From CAYJAY01 sp964370715 (GTDB taxonomy: Bacteria > Bacillota > Clostridia > Oscillospirales > Ruminococcaceae), in the NCBI GenBank assembly GCA_964370715.1, contig CAYJKJ010000008.1, positions 35,875-99,874 on the forward strand: 64,000 nucleotides of DNA, read 5' to 3'. The notes under the pieces are model-generated. The model saw only the letters and a program-made list of their open reading frames with translations, was not told the origin of the DNA and ran no database searches. The number at the start of each line of letters is the position of its first letter. Within the stretch, counting starts at the first letter, position 1. Below are positions 52,909 to 61,441 of the stretch, piece after piece. A program made the translations under genes and the position numbers.

Positions 52909-55077
52909 ATGAAAAAATTTATCTATATTTTTTGCGGACTTGTTTTTGCGGTGTTGGTTTGGCAATATCTTGTTGTGTATCAAAATTTTTATCTCGACTT
53001 TGTCCCAAACGCCGAGATAAAGGCAGAGTATTTTGCAAACGAAACTCATGTTTTTGACAACACCGGAGAAAATCCACAACAACTACAGCTTAAAGGGATT
53101 GTATTAGACAGTGTTGCTCCGGGTGAATACACCACGTCATATGCCGTTTCGAAACAAAAATACAGCGAATGGCTAGGTCAGATTGCCGAGATGGGAGCAA
53201 ATACCGTAACGGTCGACGGGCTGATGGATAGCGATTTTTATGCGGCATTATATAATCACAACATAAACACCGACAGCCCACTTTATCTTTTGCAGGGCAT
53301 ACGTCTTTCGGGATATGACGCAAACAACAGCGACGATTTCTATGGAACTTTTGACGAGTTCACCGAGGATATTCACAGAACGGTGAACGCTATCCACGGC
53401 AAAGACCCGTTCTCATTGGGGCGAATGGAAGCCAGCGGAAGATACACAATCGATGTGTCAAGGTGGACTTTGGGTTATATTCTCGGGAACGAATGGACGC
53501 CATACACCGTCGCATACACAGACAACAAGTTGGAGCTTTCTAGCTCATATGTCGGGGAATATTTTTCTTCGGGGGAGAACGCCACCAAAACCGAAGTGTT
53601 CATCGCCAACATGATGGATATATTGTTGAAATATGAAACGGAGCGATTCAACACCCAACGCCTTGTGACGTTTAACAGCAGTTACTATACCGATCCTTTG
53701 GAATACACCGACACGGTGCAGTTGCAACTTGGAAAGATAGTTTCGATGAATGTCGAGAATATAGTGCCAAGCGAAAAGGTCGAGTCGGGTATCTTTGCAG
53801 GATACATGATGCGCGCGGGACTCGATGATTTTGTTATCTGTTTAAGCGACAACGACATTCGAAACCACATAGACTTTGTCGAACAGGTCGACCGCGAGAG
53901 TATCTATGGCGGTTATGTCGAGTTTCTCAATCTTTTTCACAACGTGCCGGTCGTCATAACAAGTTATGGATACAGCACGGCGAGGGTTGTTGATGTGATA
54001 ACCACCGGAAGCCTTGACCAAGAACGGCTGACGGAACAACAACAAGGCGAGCAACTTGTCGAAAGCTATTATGAATTTATCGAAAACGGTTGTAGCGGGG
54101 CAATGATAGCCAACTGGCAGGACAACTGGTCGAGAACAACGTGGAACACTGCGTTTGCGACAGATACAAACCGCCAACTTTATTGGTTTGATGCTCAAAC
54201 AAAAGATCAATCAAACGGGATACTGGCGTTTGACACAAGCGACGGCGGAGAGGTTTGTTATGTCGATGGGGATATAACAGAATGGAATGATCAAGACATA
54301 GTTTCGCAAAATCAAGACTATTCCCTTTCGATAAGATATGATGAGGGATATATATATTTTATGGCGAGGGGCGTAACCGAACAAAGCTCTGTCATATTGC
54401 CTATCGACACAACTCCAAAAACAGGGAGCTTGACGGTTAGATATCGAGACATTAGAATGTCTGATGCGGCGGATTTTCTTGTATATATAGACGGAACGGA
54501 CAATTCTCGTGTTGTGGTTCAGGAAAGATATGAAGCGGCAAGGGTGAACTTTGAAGAGTTTATCTCGACGGTTAATCCATATGTTTATCAGCCAAGCCCG
54601 ACGGGCAACAACTTTGTGCCGATAAGGGTGGTTGCAAGCAAGGCGCTTGACCCAACAAAAGATGTTTTAAACGATGTTTTACTGGGTGTCGAAGAATTTA
54701 AAGAACTAAACTTGCTTGATGTTTTTAACACGGGTCAGTTGACGCATGGAAACGCAAACCCAAACGATATAAACTATAATTCGTTGGCAGATTTTTGTTT
54801 TGGGGAAGATGCGGTGGAGATAAGAATTCCGTGGCAGATGCTTAACTTCTCCGATCCGTCCGAGATGAAAATTCATGATGACTACTATCCTGTTTATGGT
54901 GTGGAAAAAATTGGAATAGACGGAATTAACGTTGGAATTTCTGATGTTAGCACTCAAAACAGAATTCAGTTGGATTTTTTTGGGCTTCAAGGTTGGCACA
55001 GTTCGGTAACATATGAAGAACGTTTGAAAAAATCTTATGACATTATTAAAGAGGCTTGGACAAAGGAGGCTGTGTGA
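52909..55077 (+). CDS. Membrane-anchored GH-A-like protein with altered active site
   Basis: The 722-residue protein has one N-terminal membrane helix and an external TIM barrel (about 60-440). Its GNEW (193-196) is the acid/base motif of clan GH-A. The nucleophile strand usually reads TEYG or SEFG but here is ITSYG, with Ser352 in the glutamate position. NWQDNWSRTTWNT follows, as in relatives. The rest is a DOMON-like beta region (about 445-710). I expect glycan binding rather than hydrolysis. Its stop overlaps the HEAT-repeat gene start by one base (TGATG). Confidence 0.75.
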   Translation: MKKFIYIFCGLVFAVLVWQYLVVYQNFYLDFVPNAEIKAEYFANETHVFDNTGENPQQLQLKGIVLDSVAPGEYTTSYAVSKQKYSEWLGQIAEMGANTVTVDGLMDSDFYAALYNHNINTDSPLYLLQGIRLSGYDANNSDDFYGTFDEFTEDIHRTVNAIHGKDPFSLGRMEASGRYTIDVSRWTLGYILGNEWTPYTVAYTDNKLELSSSYVGEYFSSGENATKTEVFIANMMDILLKYETERFNTQRLVTFNSSYYTDPLEYTDTVQLQLGKIVSMNVENIVPSEKVESGIFAGYMMRAGLDDFVICLSDNDIRNHIDFVEQVDRESIYGGYVEFLNLFHNVPVVITSYGYSTARVVDVITTGSLDQERLTEQQQGEQLVESYYEFIENGCSGAMIANWQDNWSRTTWNTAFATDTNRQLYWFDAQTKDQSNGILAFDTSDGGEVCYVDGDITEWNDQDIVSQNQDYSLSIRYDEGYIYFMARGVTEQSSVILPIDTTPKTGSLTVRYRDIRMSDAADFLVYIDGTDNSRVVVQERYEAARVNFEEFISTVNPYVYQPSPTGNNFVPIRVVASKALDPTKDVLNDVLLGVEEFKELNLLDVFNTGQLTHGNANPNDINYNSLADFCFGEDAVEIRIPWQMLNFSDPSEMKIHDDYYPVYGVEKIGIDGINVGISDVSTQNRIQLDFFGLQGWHSSVTYEERLKKSYDIIKEAWTKEAV

Positions 55078-56207
55078 TGAATATTGAAGTTGCTATATAC
55101 AGCTATATTGCTATATGTTCGTCACTTTTGATAGCTTGTGCAGTAATAATACCTTTGAGACATTTTAACGACAAGTTGCTTTTAAATTCGACAAACAAGG
55201 CTTTTGAGGAAGCAAAAGAAAAGATAGAACAGGTTAAAAAAGATCCGAATGTTGACCACGACAGGGCAATAGGAGAGATGTCGCTAAAAAGATTAAACAA
55301 GCTTAGCGGACTTATCTCGTTGACAAGAGCGATTGAAAAGGTTCGAAAGTTATATCCAAAACAAGATGTAGACGCATTTTGCGAAAAACTTATACCGGTG
55401 TTTTCAAAACTTTGCGATATGCAAATCAAGAAAAATATACTGTTTAAAGTTTACTTTATCTATTCTATGGGGATAGTTTTCAAAGGAACCGGCAAAGTTT
55501 CAAACAAGATAATGGATTTTCTTTTGGTTAATCTTCGTGAGAACTCGATATACTGTCGCCAAAATGTTTTGGCTACCGTTTATAGTTTTGGGGATGTTGA
55601 ACAGGTAATAAGGTCGCTTAGGATTTTAAATCGTAATTTTGATAGATATTCTTCAAGATTATTAGGGGACGGATTAGTAGAGTTTAACGGAGACAAAAAA
55701 CAGCTTGCCGAAAAACTACTTGAACATTATGACGAGTTTAAACCATACCTTAAACTTGCGATTTTAAATTTTATTCGTTTTACTCAAGGCGGACATAACG
55801 AATTAATGCTTGAGATACTGAAAGACCAAAACAGCAACACAGAGATGTTGATAGCGTCGATTAGGTATTTTGGGAAGTATAAAGATGAAAAGGCAAAAGA
55901 GTTAATAACTAACCTTCTTAAAGATTTGAATGGGGACAATAACCCGGAGGTTTTGGCAATATGTGCGTCGACGCTTGCCAACTATCCAAAGGGAGAAACG
56001 TTTGAGCTTTTAAAAAAATGCCTTTCAAGTAGCGACTGGTATATACGACTTAACGCCTCAATAAGTCTTGAAAGGTTGGGGTTTGACTATAACCAGATGT
56101 CCGATATACTGACGGGGGACGACAGATACGCAAGGGAAATTGCGTTCTATAGGTTGGAACAACATAGAATTCGTCAAAATCAAACTATTAAAACAAGAGA
56201 GGGGTAA
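55077..56207 (+). CDS. HEAT-repeat protein with N-terminal membrane anchor
   Basis: The 376-residue protein has an N-terminal membrane helix (about 6-26), a charged helix, and alpha-alpha repeats through to residue 360. The late ones (SSDWYIRLNASISLERLGF) are recognisable HEAT/PBS-lyase-like units. It is probably a cytoplasmic scaffold for the glycosyltransferase that starts four bases after its stop. The start is ATG 55077, with AAAGGAGG eight bases before it inside the preceding gene. Confidence 0.82.
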   Translation: MNIEVAIYSYIAICSSLLIACAVIIPLRHFNDKLLLNSTNKAFEEAKEKIEQVKKDPNVDHDRAIGEMSLKRLNKLSGLISLTRAIEKVRKLYPKQDVDAFCEKLIPVFSKLCDMQIKKNILFKVYFIYSMGIVFKGTGKVSNKIMDFLLVNLRENSIYCRQNVLATVYSFGDVEQVIRSLRILNRNFDRYSSRLLGDGLVEFNGDKKQLAEKLLEHYDEFKPYLKLAILNFIRFTQGGHNELMLEILKDQNSNTEMLIASIRYFGKYKDEKAKELITNLLKDLNGDNNPEVLAICASTLANYPKGETFELLKKCLSSSDWYIRLNASISLERLGFDYNQMSDILTGDDRYAREIAFYRLEQHRIRQNQTIKTREG

Positions 56208-56211
56208 GCTG

Positions 56212-57630
56212 ATGTCATCAAATACTGTTGAAATTCTGGGCGTTTTAGTAGAGATTTTTAACGTTGTGTTTGTTGTTTATCTTATAGGATATTCGACAAT
56301 CCTTTTTGCGGCTTGTTTTTTCGGTAGCCTTGCTTTGTATGACAGATGGCGACAAAACCAACTTAAAAACAATCTGCCAAACGAGCATTTTATCCCGGTG
56401 TCGCTTATTGTTCCGTCATACAATGAGGATAGGGCGATTCTTGGAACTATCTATTCCTTGCTTGATCTTAACTATAATATATTTGAGATAATTATTGTAA
56501 ACGATGGATCTACCGACAAAACAAGTGAGGTTTTGATAAAAGAGTTTAACATGCTTCAGGTTAAACGTCCGATAAGAATGCAAGTAAATTCAAGCCCGGC
56601 TACAGATATATACGAAGCGGTTTGTAACAACCGAGAGATAACGCTAATAAACAAAGAAAACGGCGGAAAAGCGGACGCTCTTAATCTAGGCATCAACGCC
56701 TCAAAATATCCGTATATAATAACTATTGATGCAGACACGATGTTGGACGAATTTGCCGTTCGTAATATAATGCTACCTGCTATGGAGGACGATGATGTTA
56801 TTGCGGTTGGGGGTATTGTGCGCCCGGCAAACGATCTTAAAATTGCAAAGGGAAAAGTAGTAAAGCCCAGTATGCCAAAAAATCTTGTGGCGTGTATGCA
56901 GGCGTTTGAATATGACAGATCCTTTTTATCCTCTCGTTTACTTTTTGACAAGCTTAATGCAACGCTTATTATCTCGGGGGCGTTTGGCATGTATCGAAAA
57001 AAAGAGGTAATAGCGGTTGGAGGATACCAACGAAACACAATTGGCGAGGATATGGAGCTTGTTGTCAAGCTTCATTCATATTGTAAAACGTTAGGTCTTT
57101 CGTATAAAATACGCTACGCGCCAGACGCGGTATGTTGGACACAGGTTCCAAAACGCATAAGCGACTATATAAATCAACGCAGAAGATGGCATATAGGTCT
57201 TTTCCAAACCCTTTTAAGTTATCGTTGGGTTATTGCTCGTAGTTCTATAGGAGGAAGTCTTTGGATATCATTTATCTACTATCTCTTGTATGAGTTGTTT
57301 TCACCAATAATCGAACTTATTGGTTTTTCGATGATAGTTATAGCGGCAATTATAGGCCTTATAAATGTTCCGTTTATGATTATGTTTATGTTTGTTTATG
57401 TCTTGTATGGTTGGATATTGACGCTAGCGGCGTTTTTCTCGCGAATTAACACCACCAACACCGGAGTAACGTGGGGAGACATACTGCGCTCATTTGTTTA
57501 CTGTTTGCTCGAAAACACATTTTTGCGTTTGATTTTGTTCTACGCAAGGTTTACGGCGTTCACAGGATATAAAAAGCTTAAACTTTCTTGGAACAAGATG
57601 AAAAGACAAAGAGTAGACTTTACGAACTAA
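56212..57630 (+). CDS. Processive family 2 glycosyltransferase (polysaccharide synthase)
   Basis: The 472-residue membrane enzyme has one helix (about 18-40) and a GT2 domain with VPSYNED, NDGSTDKT, DADTMLD, the GED acceptor motif (NTIGEDMEL) and the QRRRW motif of processive synthases, then four or five C-terminal helices forming a channel. It resembles synthases for poly-GlcNAc, hyaluronan or cellulose; the sugar cannot be predicted. It is the only glycosyltransferase in the operon and so the probable core of a polymer-export unit. AGAGAGGGG precedes the ATG. Confidence 0.92.
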   Translation: MSSNTVEILGVLVEIFNVVFVVYLIGYSTILFAACFFGSLALYDRWRQNQLKNNLPNEHFIPVSLIVPSYNEDRAILGTIYSLLDLNYNIFEIIIVNDGSTDKTSEVLIKEFNMLQVKRPIRMQVNSSPATDIYEAVCNNREITLINKENGGKADALNLGINASKYPYIITIDADTMLDEFAVRNIMLPAMEDDDVIAVGGIVRPANDLKIAKGKVVKPSMPKNLVACMQAFEYDRSFLSSRLLFDKLNATLIISGAFGMYRKKEVIAVGGYQRNTIGEDMELVVKLHSYCKTLGLSYKIRYAPDAVCWTQVPKRISDYINQRRRWHIGLFQTLLSYRWVIARSSIGGSLWISFIYYLLYELFSPIIELIGFSMIVIAAIIGLINVPFMIMFMFVYVLYGWILTLAAFFSRINTTNTGVTWGDILRSFVYCLLENTFLRLILFYARFTAFTGYKKLKLSWNKMKRQRVDFTN

Positions 57631-57647
57631 AATATAAGAGGATAACA

Positions 57648-59528
57648 ATGAAAAAAATTAGCAGAAAACTCTTGACGATAATTACAATAATAATATGCTC
57701 TGTTATAGGTTTTTCGTGGCTTGCTATAACTGTTATTCAGGATATTACACCCGAAACGGGAGAGATATATGTTTTGGGATACAAAGACAATTTTCCGGTT
57801 GAAGCTAAGATTAACGGAAGCTGGGAGGGGATAATGCCTCGTTTGTTTGATGAGATAGAAAAGCAAACGGGAATAACGTTTGCTTACGTTGAGGATGGCG
57901 GAAACCGAGAAGAATTGATATCCAATCAACAGGTGGAAATTATCGGAGCACTTACAACCCAAGAGGGGGAAAATCTGGTTGAACATTATAATATAATTTT
58001 AAGCGAACCTCTTTTTTGCTATAACGAACTTGAATATCATATCGGATTTTCCGCCGGTTTATCGGAACAACACCGCCAATCCATCGAACAAGCGCTTAAT
58101 GAAATTGACGCGTTTAGTCGAACTGAATTTGCGCTTGAATCTGCACAAACAAAACGCTTTTACCTACCTTTTGAAATTTATTTGATATTGTTGTTGTTGA
58201 TAATTGCGCTTGTAATGACGTTGGTTTCAGATTTCACCACAAAAAAAAGCCTGGTTGCCGCACAAAAAGAGATAGACGAGGGTGTTGTTTCGGGTGGCAT
58301 AAAGAACTATTCTTTTTTTAAAAATAAGATTGATGAGCTGAAGAAAACAAGCCTAATACACCTAAAGTATGTTGCGCTTTTGGAGTTTGACAACAGCAAT
58401 GTCAAATGGTTCTATGGAGAGAAAGAATCGGAAAGTCATCTTAAAAATACTTTTGAAGTTGTAGCGAAAACTTTAAATCATGATGAATTTGTGGCACGTT
58501 TATCGGAAAACAATCTATTGATGATTTTTAACGCCAAAAGCAACCAAGAGGTTGGAGATAAAATTGAAGACATTTTCAAAAAGATAAACGCCAACTTAGC
58601 ATATAAACTTAACAATATAAATATGCCTTTAGTAATAGGGATATGCAAGCTGGATTTAATTGAAGACGAGGATATAAGCGTTGCTCGCATATTGAGATAT
58701 TCTATTGAAATGGCAAAAAATGAAAGCTGCACCATCAAAATATGCGACAACGAGATGATATCGAATTTGCAAGAAGTCACAACTTTAGGCAGAGAACTTA
58801 TAGAGCAAACCGATCTTTCGGAGTTTGTTGTTTATGCTTTGCCTGTGATTGAGGTTGAAACAAACAAGATAACAGGTGTGAAAGCGTTAGCACGATGGGA
58901 ACACCCGACAAAAGGGCTTTTGCAACCAAAGTTATTTTTAAAACAGTTTGAAATGTCTGGAAAAGTTGTCGAGCTTAACTATAGAATTTTTGATTATATC
59001 TGTGAACATATTAATAAATTAGATTTAGAAAAAAATAAGCAGTTTTTTGTTACTTGTGAGATGTCTCTCTTGAACCTTCAAGACCCGAAGTTTAAGATAA
59101 GAGTGCTAGAGAGTTTGTCAAAGCATAAAGTTGCGAGAGATATCTTGAATATCGAGATTAAATCAAAATATATCGACAAACAAAGTCCAACCGTTATTCA
59201 AAATTTAGAGTTTCTTAAATCGACCGGAATTAAACTTTCTATTGGAGACTTTAGCGGAAAACATACCAGTCTTGCATTATTTCCGGAACATGGCGTTGAA
59301 AGCTTAGTGCTAGACCCAATGGTTTTGAATGATGCGCAATCTATATATGGAATAAAACTAATTGAAGCAGCTATTATGGCCGCTCGTTCGCTTAATATAA
59401 AGATTGAGGCAAAAAAGATTGAGACAAAGGAACAAGAGATTGCGATAAAAAAATTAAAGATAGACAACGCTTCGGGATATAGATATTTTAAACCGGTGCC
59501 TTTTAGTGAGCTGGCTCAAATATTGTAA
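57648..59528 (+). CDS. Membrane protein with periplasmic-binding-like sensor and degenerate GGDEF-EAL domains
   Basis: The 626-residue protein has an N-terminal helix, an external SBP family 3-like domain (about 30-165), a second helix (about 182-202), a GGDEF-like domain whose GGDEF is SENNL (286-290), and an EAL-like domain (about 385-625). In the latter the EAL Glu is Lys412 and the DDFG motif is GDFS (533-536). Both enzyme activities should be absent. By analogy with LapD, FimX and similar proteins it is likely a c-di-GMP receptor. Its place after the synthase suggests that it controls polymer output. Confidence 0.82.
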   Translation: MKKISRKLLTIITIIICSVIGFSWLAITVIQDITPETGEIYVLGYKDNFPVEAKINGSWEGIMPRLFDEIEKQTGITFAYVEDGGNREELISNQQVEIIGALTTQEGENLVEHYNIILSEPLFCYNELEYHIGFSAGLSEQHRQSIEQALNEIDAFSRTEFALESAQTKRFYLPFEIYLILLLLIIALVMTLVSDFTTKKSLVAAQKEIDEGVVSGGIKNYSFFKNKIDELKKTSLIHLKYVALLEFDNSNVKWFYGEKESESHLKNTFEVVAKTLNHDEFVARLSENNLLMIFNAKSNQEVGDKIEDIFKKINANLAYKLNNINMPLVIGICKLDLIEDEDISVARILRYSIEMAKNESCTIKICDNEMISNLQEVTTLGRELIEQTDLSEFVVYALPVIEVETNKITGVKALARWEHPTKGLLQPKLFLKQFEMSGKVVELNYRIFDYICEHINKLDLEKNKQFFVTCEMSLLNLQDPKFKIRVLESLSKHKVARDILNIEIKSKYIDKQSPTVIQNLEFLKSTGIKLSIGDFSGKHTSLALFPEHGVESLVLDPMVLNDAQSIYGIKLIEAAIMAARSLNIKIEAKKIETKEQEIAIKKLKIDNASGYRYFKPVPFSELAQIL

Positions 59529-59681
59529 GCAAAAGGGTTGAAAAGAAGGGGAATATTTGAAAAAAGATGCTTCATATTTAGTGGTGTTGCATTTAAAATA
59601 TTTCAAGTGGTTTTACTATTGTGTAGCTATTTGTCGTAAATAATGCTTTGGATAAAGCGTATAACGCCGACCGTACTAGCG

Positions 59682-59719
59682 AAACGCTGGACCCATTGAT
59701 TTTGGGTCCAGCGTTTTTT
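59682..59719 (+). terminator. Terminator of the nine-gene envelope operon
   Basis: AAACGCTGGACCCA (59682-59695) and TGGGTCCAGCGTTT (59703-59716) are a perfect 14-bp stem running into six T residues. Confidence 0.92.
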
Positions 59720-59761
59720 CTATTGCCTTGAAAAAATCGGAATGTCGCTGTTGCTATAACA

Positions 59762-59815
59762 GGCTCTTTGTCAAATGTAGGGGTAACCCGCTAAAAAGGA
59801 AACCGAGACAATCGT
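59762..59815 (+). repeat. Dispersed repeat copy 2 (possible insertion-sequence end relic)
   Basis: GGCTCTTTGTCAAATGTAGG and the bases that follow match the block at 5131 in the same orientation. No inverted partner or transposase is seen. Besides this, the terminator and a possible TATACT -10 at 59880-59885, the 59529-59950 gap shows nothing. Confidence 0.5.
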
Positions 59816-59950
59816 AGCAAAAACCCCAACTGACACAACATTGACACATTTATTACCTTTGTGTTACATATTTTTTTGGTATACTAACATCATAAACTTC
59901 ATATCTCGCTTAACCCCCGAGATAGTTTGTTGATGAAAGGAGCAAAAGAG

Positions 59951-60688
59951 ATGACACAAACAAATTTTAAAAGGTATGAACTTAAATATATTTTAACTGT
60001 TGAGCAACATCAAAAGCTAATGGCGCAGATACCGCAGGATATAAAACTTGATAGCTACGGCAGGCACAAAATCTCGAACATCTACTTTGACACAGAAGAC
60101 TACAGGATTATAAGACATTCTATTGAAAAGCCAAAATATAAAGAAAAACTTCGAGTTCGTTGCTATGGAGAGCCAACTGAAGATACCATCGCTTTTGTAG
60201 AGCTTAAGAAAAAATTTAACGGCGTGGTCTATAAAAGGCGTGTCTATTCCGATCAAAGCAAGGTTTTTGCATATCTTAATAACGGCGCTGACACTGTGGA
60301 GCATTCACAGATATTAAATGAGATTAACTATTTCAAAAACTGTTCTGCAAACAAAGATGCCGAGATTAAACCGAAAGTATATATATCCTATGAACGAGAG
60401 GCTTTTTTCTCGACAATTGATGAAAATTTCAGGCTTACTTTCGACTTTAATATCAAAGCAAGGGATATCCATGTGTCGCTCTATAGTAGCAACGATGACC
60501 TTGTAGTTTTGTCAAACGAATATGTTCTGCTTGAAGTCAAGACGGTTATGGGGCTTCCGGCTTGGTTTTTGAGATTTTTGAACGAGAACGAAATTTATAA
60601 AACTTCATTTTCCAAATACGGAACGGCATATAAAACATACTTTATGCCACAGTTAATAAATAGCCTCGGGAGGGTCTCAAATGTTTAA
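59951..60688 (+). CDS. VTC-domain (polyphosphate polymerase-type) protein, copy B
   Basis: The 245-residue soluble protein starts FKRYELKYILT and carries NIYFDTEDYRIIRHS, EKLRVRCY, AFVELKKKFNGVVYKRR, PKVYISYEREAF and the final LLEVK, the ordered motifs of the VTC tunnel fold. It is only distantly related to copy A and is closer to the common clostridial type. AAAGGAG lies eight bases before ATG 59951. Its end overlaps the DUF4956 gene by eight bases. Confidence 0.9.
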   Translation: MTQTNFKRYELKYILTVEQHQKLMAQIPQDIKLDSYGRHKISNIYFDTEDYRIIRHSIEKPKYKEKLRVRCYGEPTEDTIAFVELKKKFNGVVYKRRVYSDQSKVFAYLNNGADTVEHSQILNEINYFKNCSANKDAEIKPKVYISYEREAFFSTIDENFRLTFDFNIKARDIHVSLYSSNDDLVVLSNEYVLLEVKTVMGLPAWFLRFLNENEIYKTSFSKYGTAYKTYFMPQLINSLGRVSNV

Positions 60689-61373
60689 TGAACTGTTCGG
60701 CAGTGTTTTCGGAGATGCCGCCACAATGAATTTAAACTTGTTGGATTTTTTAATCTGCATGGTGTCGGCTATAGCCTTGGGGATGTTTATGGCGAAGATG
60801 TATGCGCTTAAAACAAAAAGCACCAGTAGTTTTGTGGTGACACTTGCCCTGCTTCCTCTTGCTGTAGCGATGGTTATCATAATGGTAAACGGTAATATCG
60901 GAGCCGGCGTTGCTGTTGCCGGAGCGTTTAGCCTTGTAAGGTTTCGTTCTGTCCCGGGAACTGCAAAAGAGATCGTCGCAATCTTCACAGCAATGTGCAC
61001 AGGGCTAACGATTGGTATGGGTTATATAGCTTTTGCGGTGTTGTTCTCTGTCATAGCTTGCTTGTTTGCGCTATTCTTGAACCTTTCAAACTTCGGAGAT
61101 CAAAAAAATGACGGAAACCGCACTCTTCAGATAACAATTCCCGAAAGCCTTAATTACACCGACGCTTTTGATGATATTTTCTATAAATTCACTAAACATG
61201 CAAAGCTAGTATCCGCCAAAACCACAAACATGGGAAGTTTGTTTAAGTTAAGTTATGAAATAGAGCTTAAATCTATAACGCAAGAAAAGCAGTTTGTTGA
61301 TGAGCTTAGATGCCGAAATGGCAATCTTGAAATTATCATTAGCAAAGGGGAACTATTTATTAATAGTCTTTAA
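60681..61373 (+). CDS. DUF4956 membrane protein, copy B
   Basis: The 230-residue protein has four helices in the first 150 residues and a cytoplasmic tail. GAFSLVRFRSVPGTAKEIVAIF is the family motif, matching GALSIVRFR of copy A. An 8-base overlap with the VTC gene implies stoichiometric coupling. It is presumed to anchor the VTC-type enzyme at the membrane. Confidence 0.9.
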   Translation: MFNELFGSVFGDAATMNLNLLDFLICMVSAIALGMFMAKMYALKTKSTSSFVVTLALLPLAVAMVIIMVNGNIGAGVAVAGAFSLVRFRSVPGTAKEIVAIFTAMCTGLTIGMGYIAFAVLFSVIACLFALFLNLSNFGDQKNDGNRTLQITIPESLNYTDAFDDIFYKFTKHAKLVSAKTTNMGSLFKLSYEIELKSITQEKQFVDELRCRNGNLEIIISKGELFINSL

Positions 61374-61441
61374 GGCTGTAATAAATTTCGATTTTACCAA
61401 AGAGCTTATTAGCAAAAACTCAAGAAAGGAATTTTAGTTTT

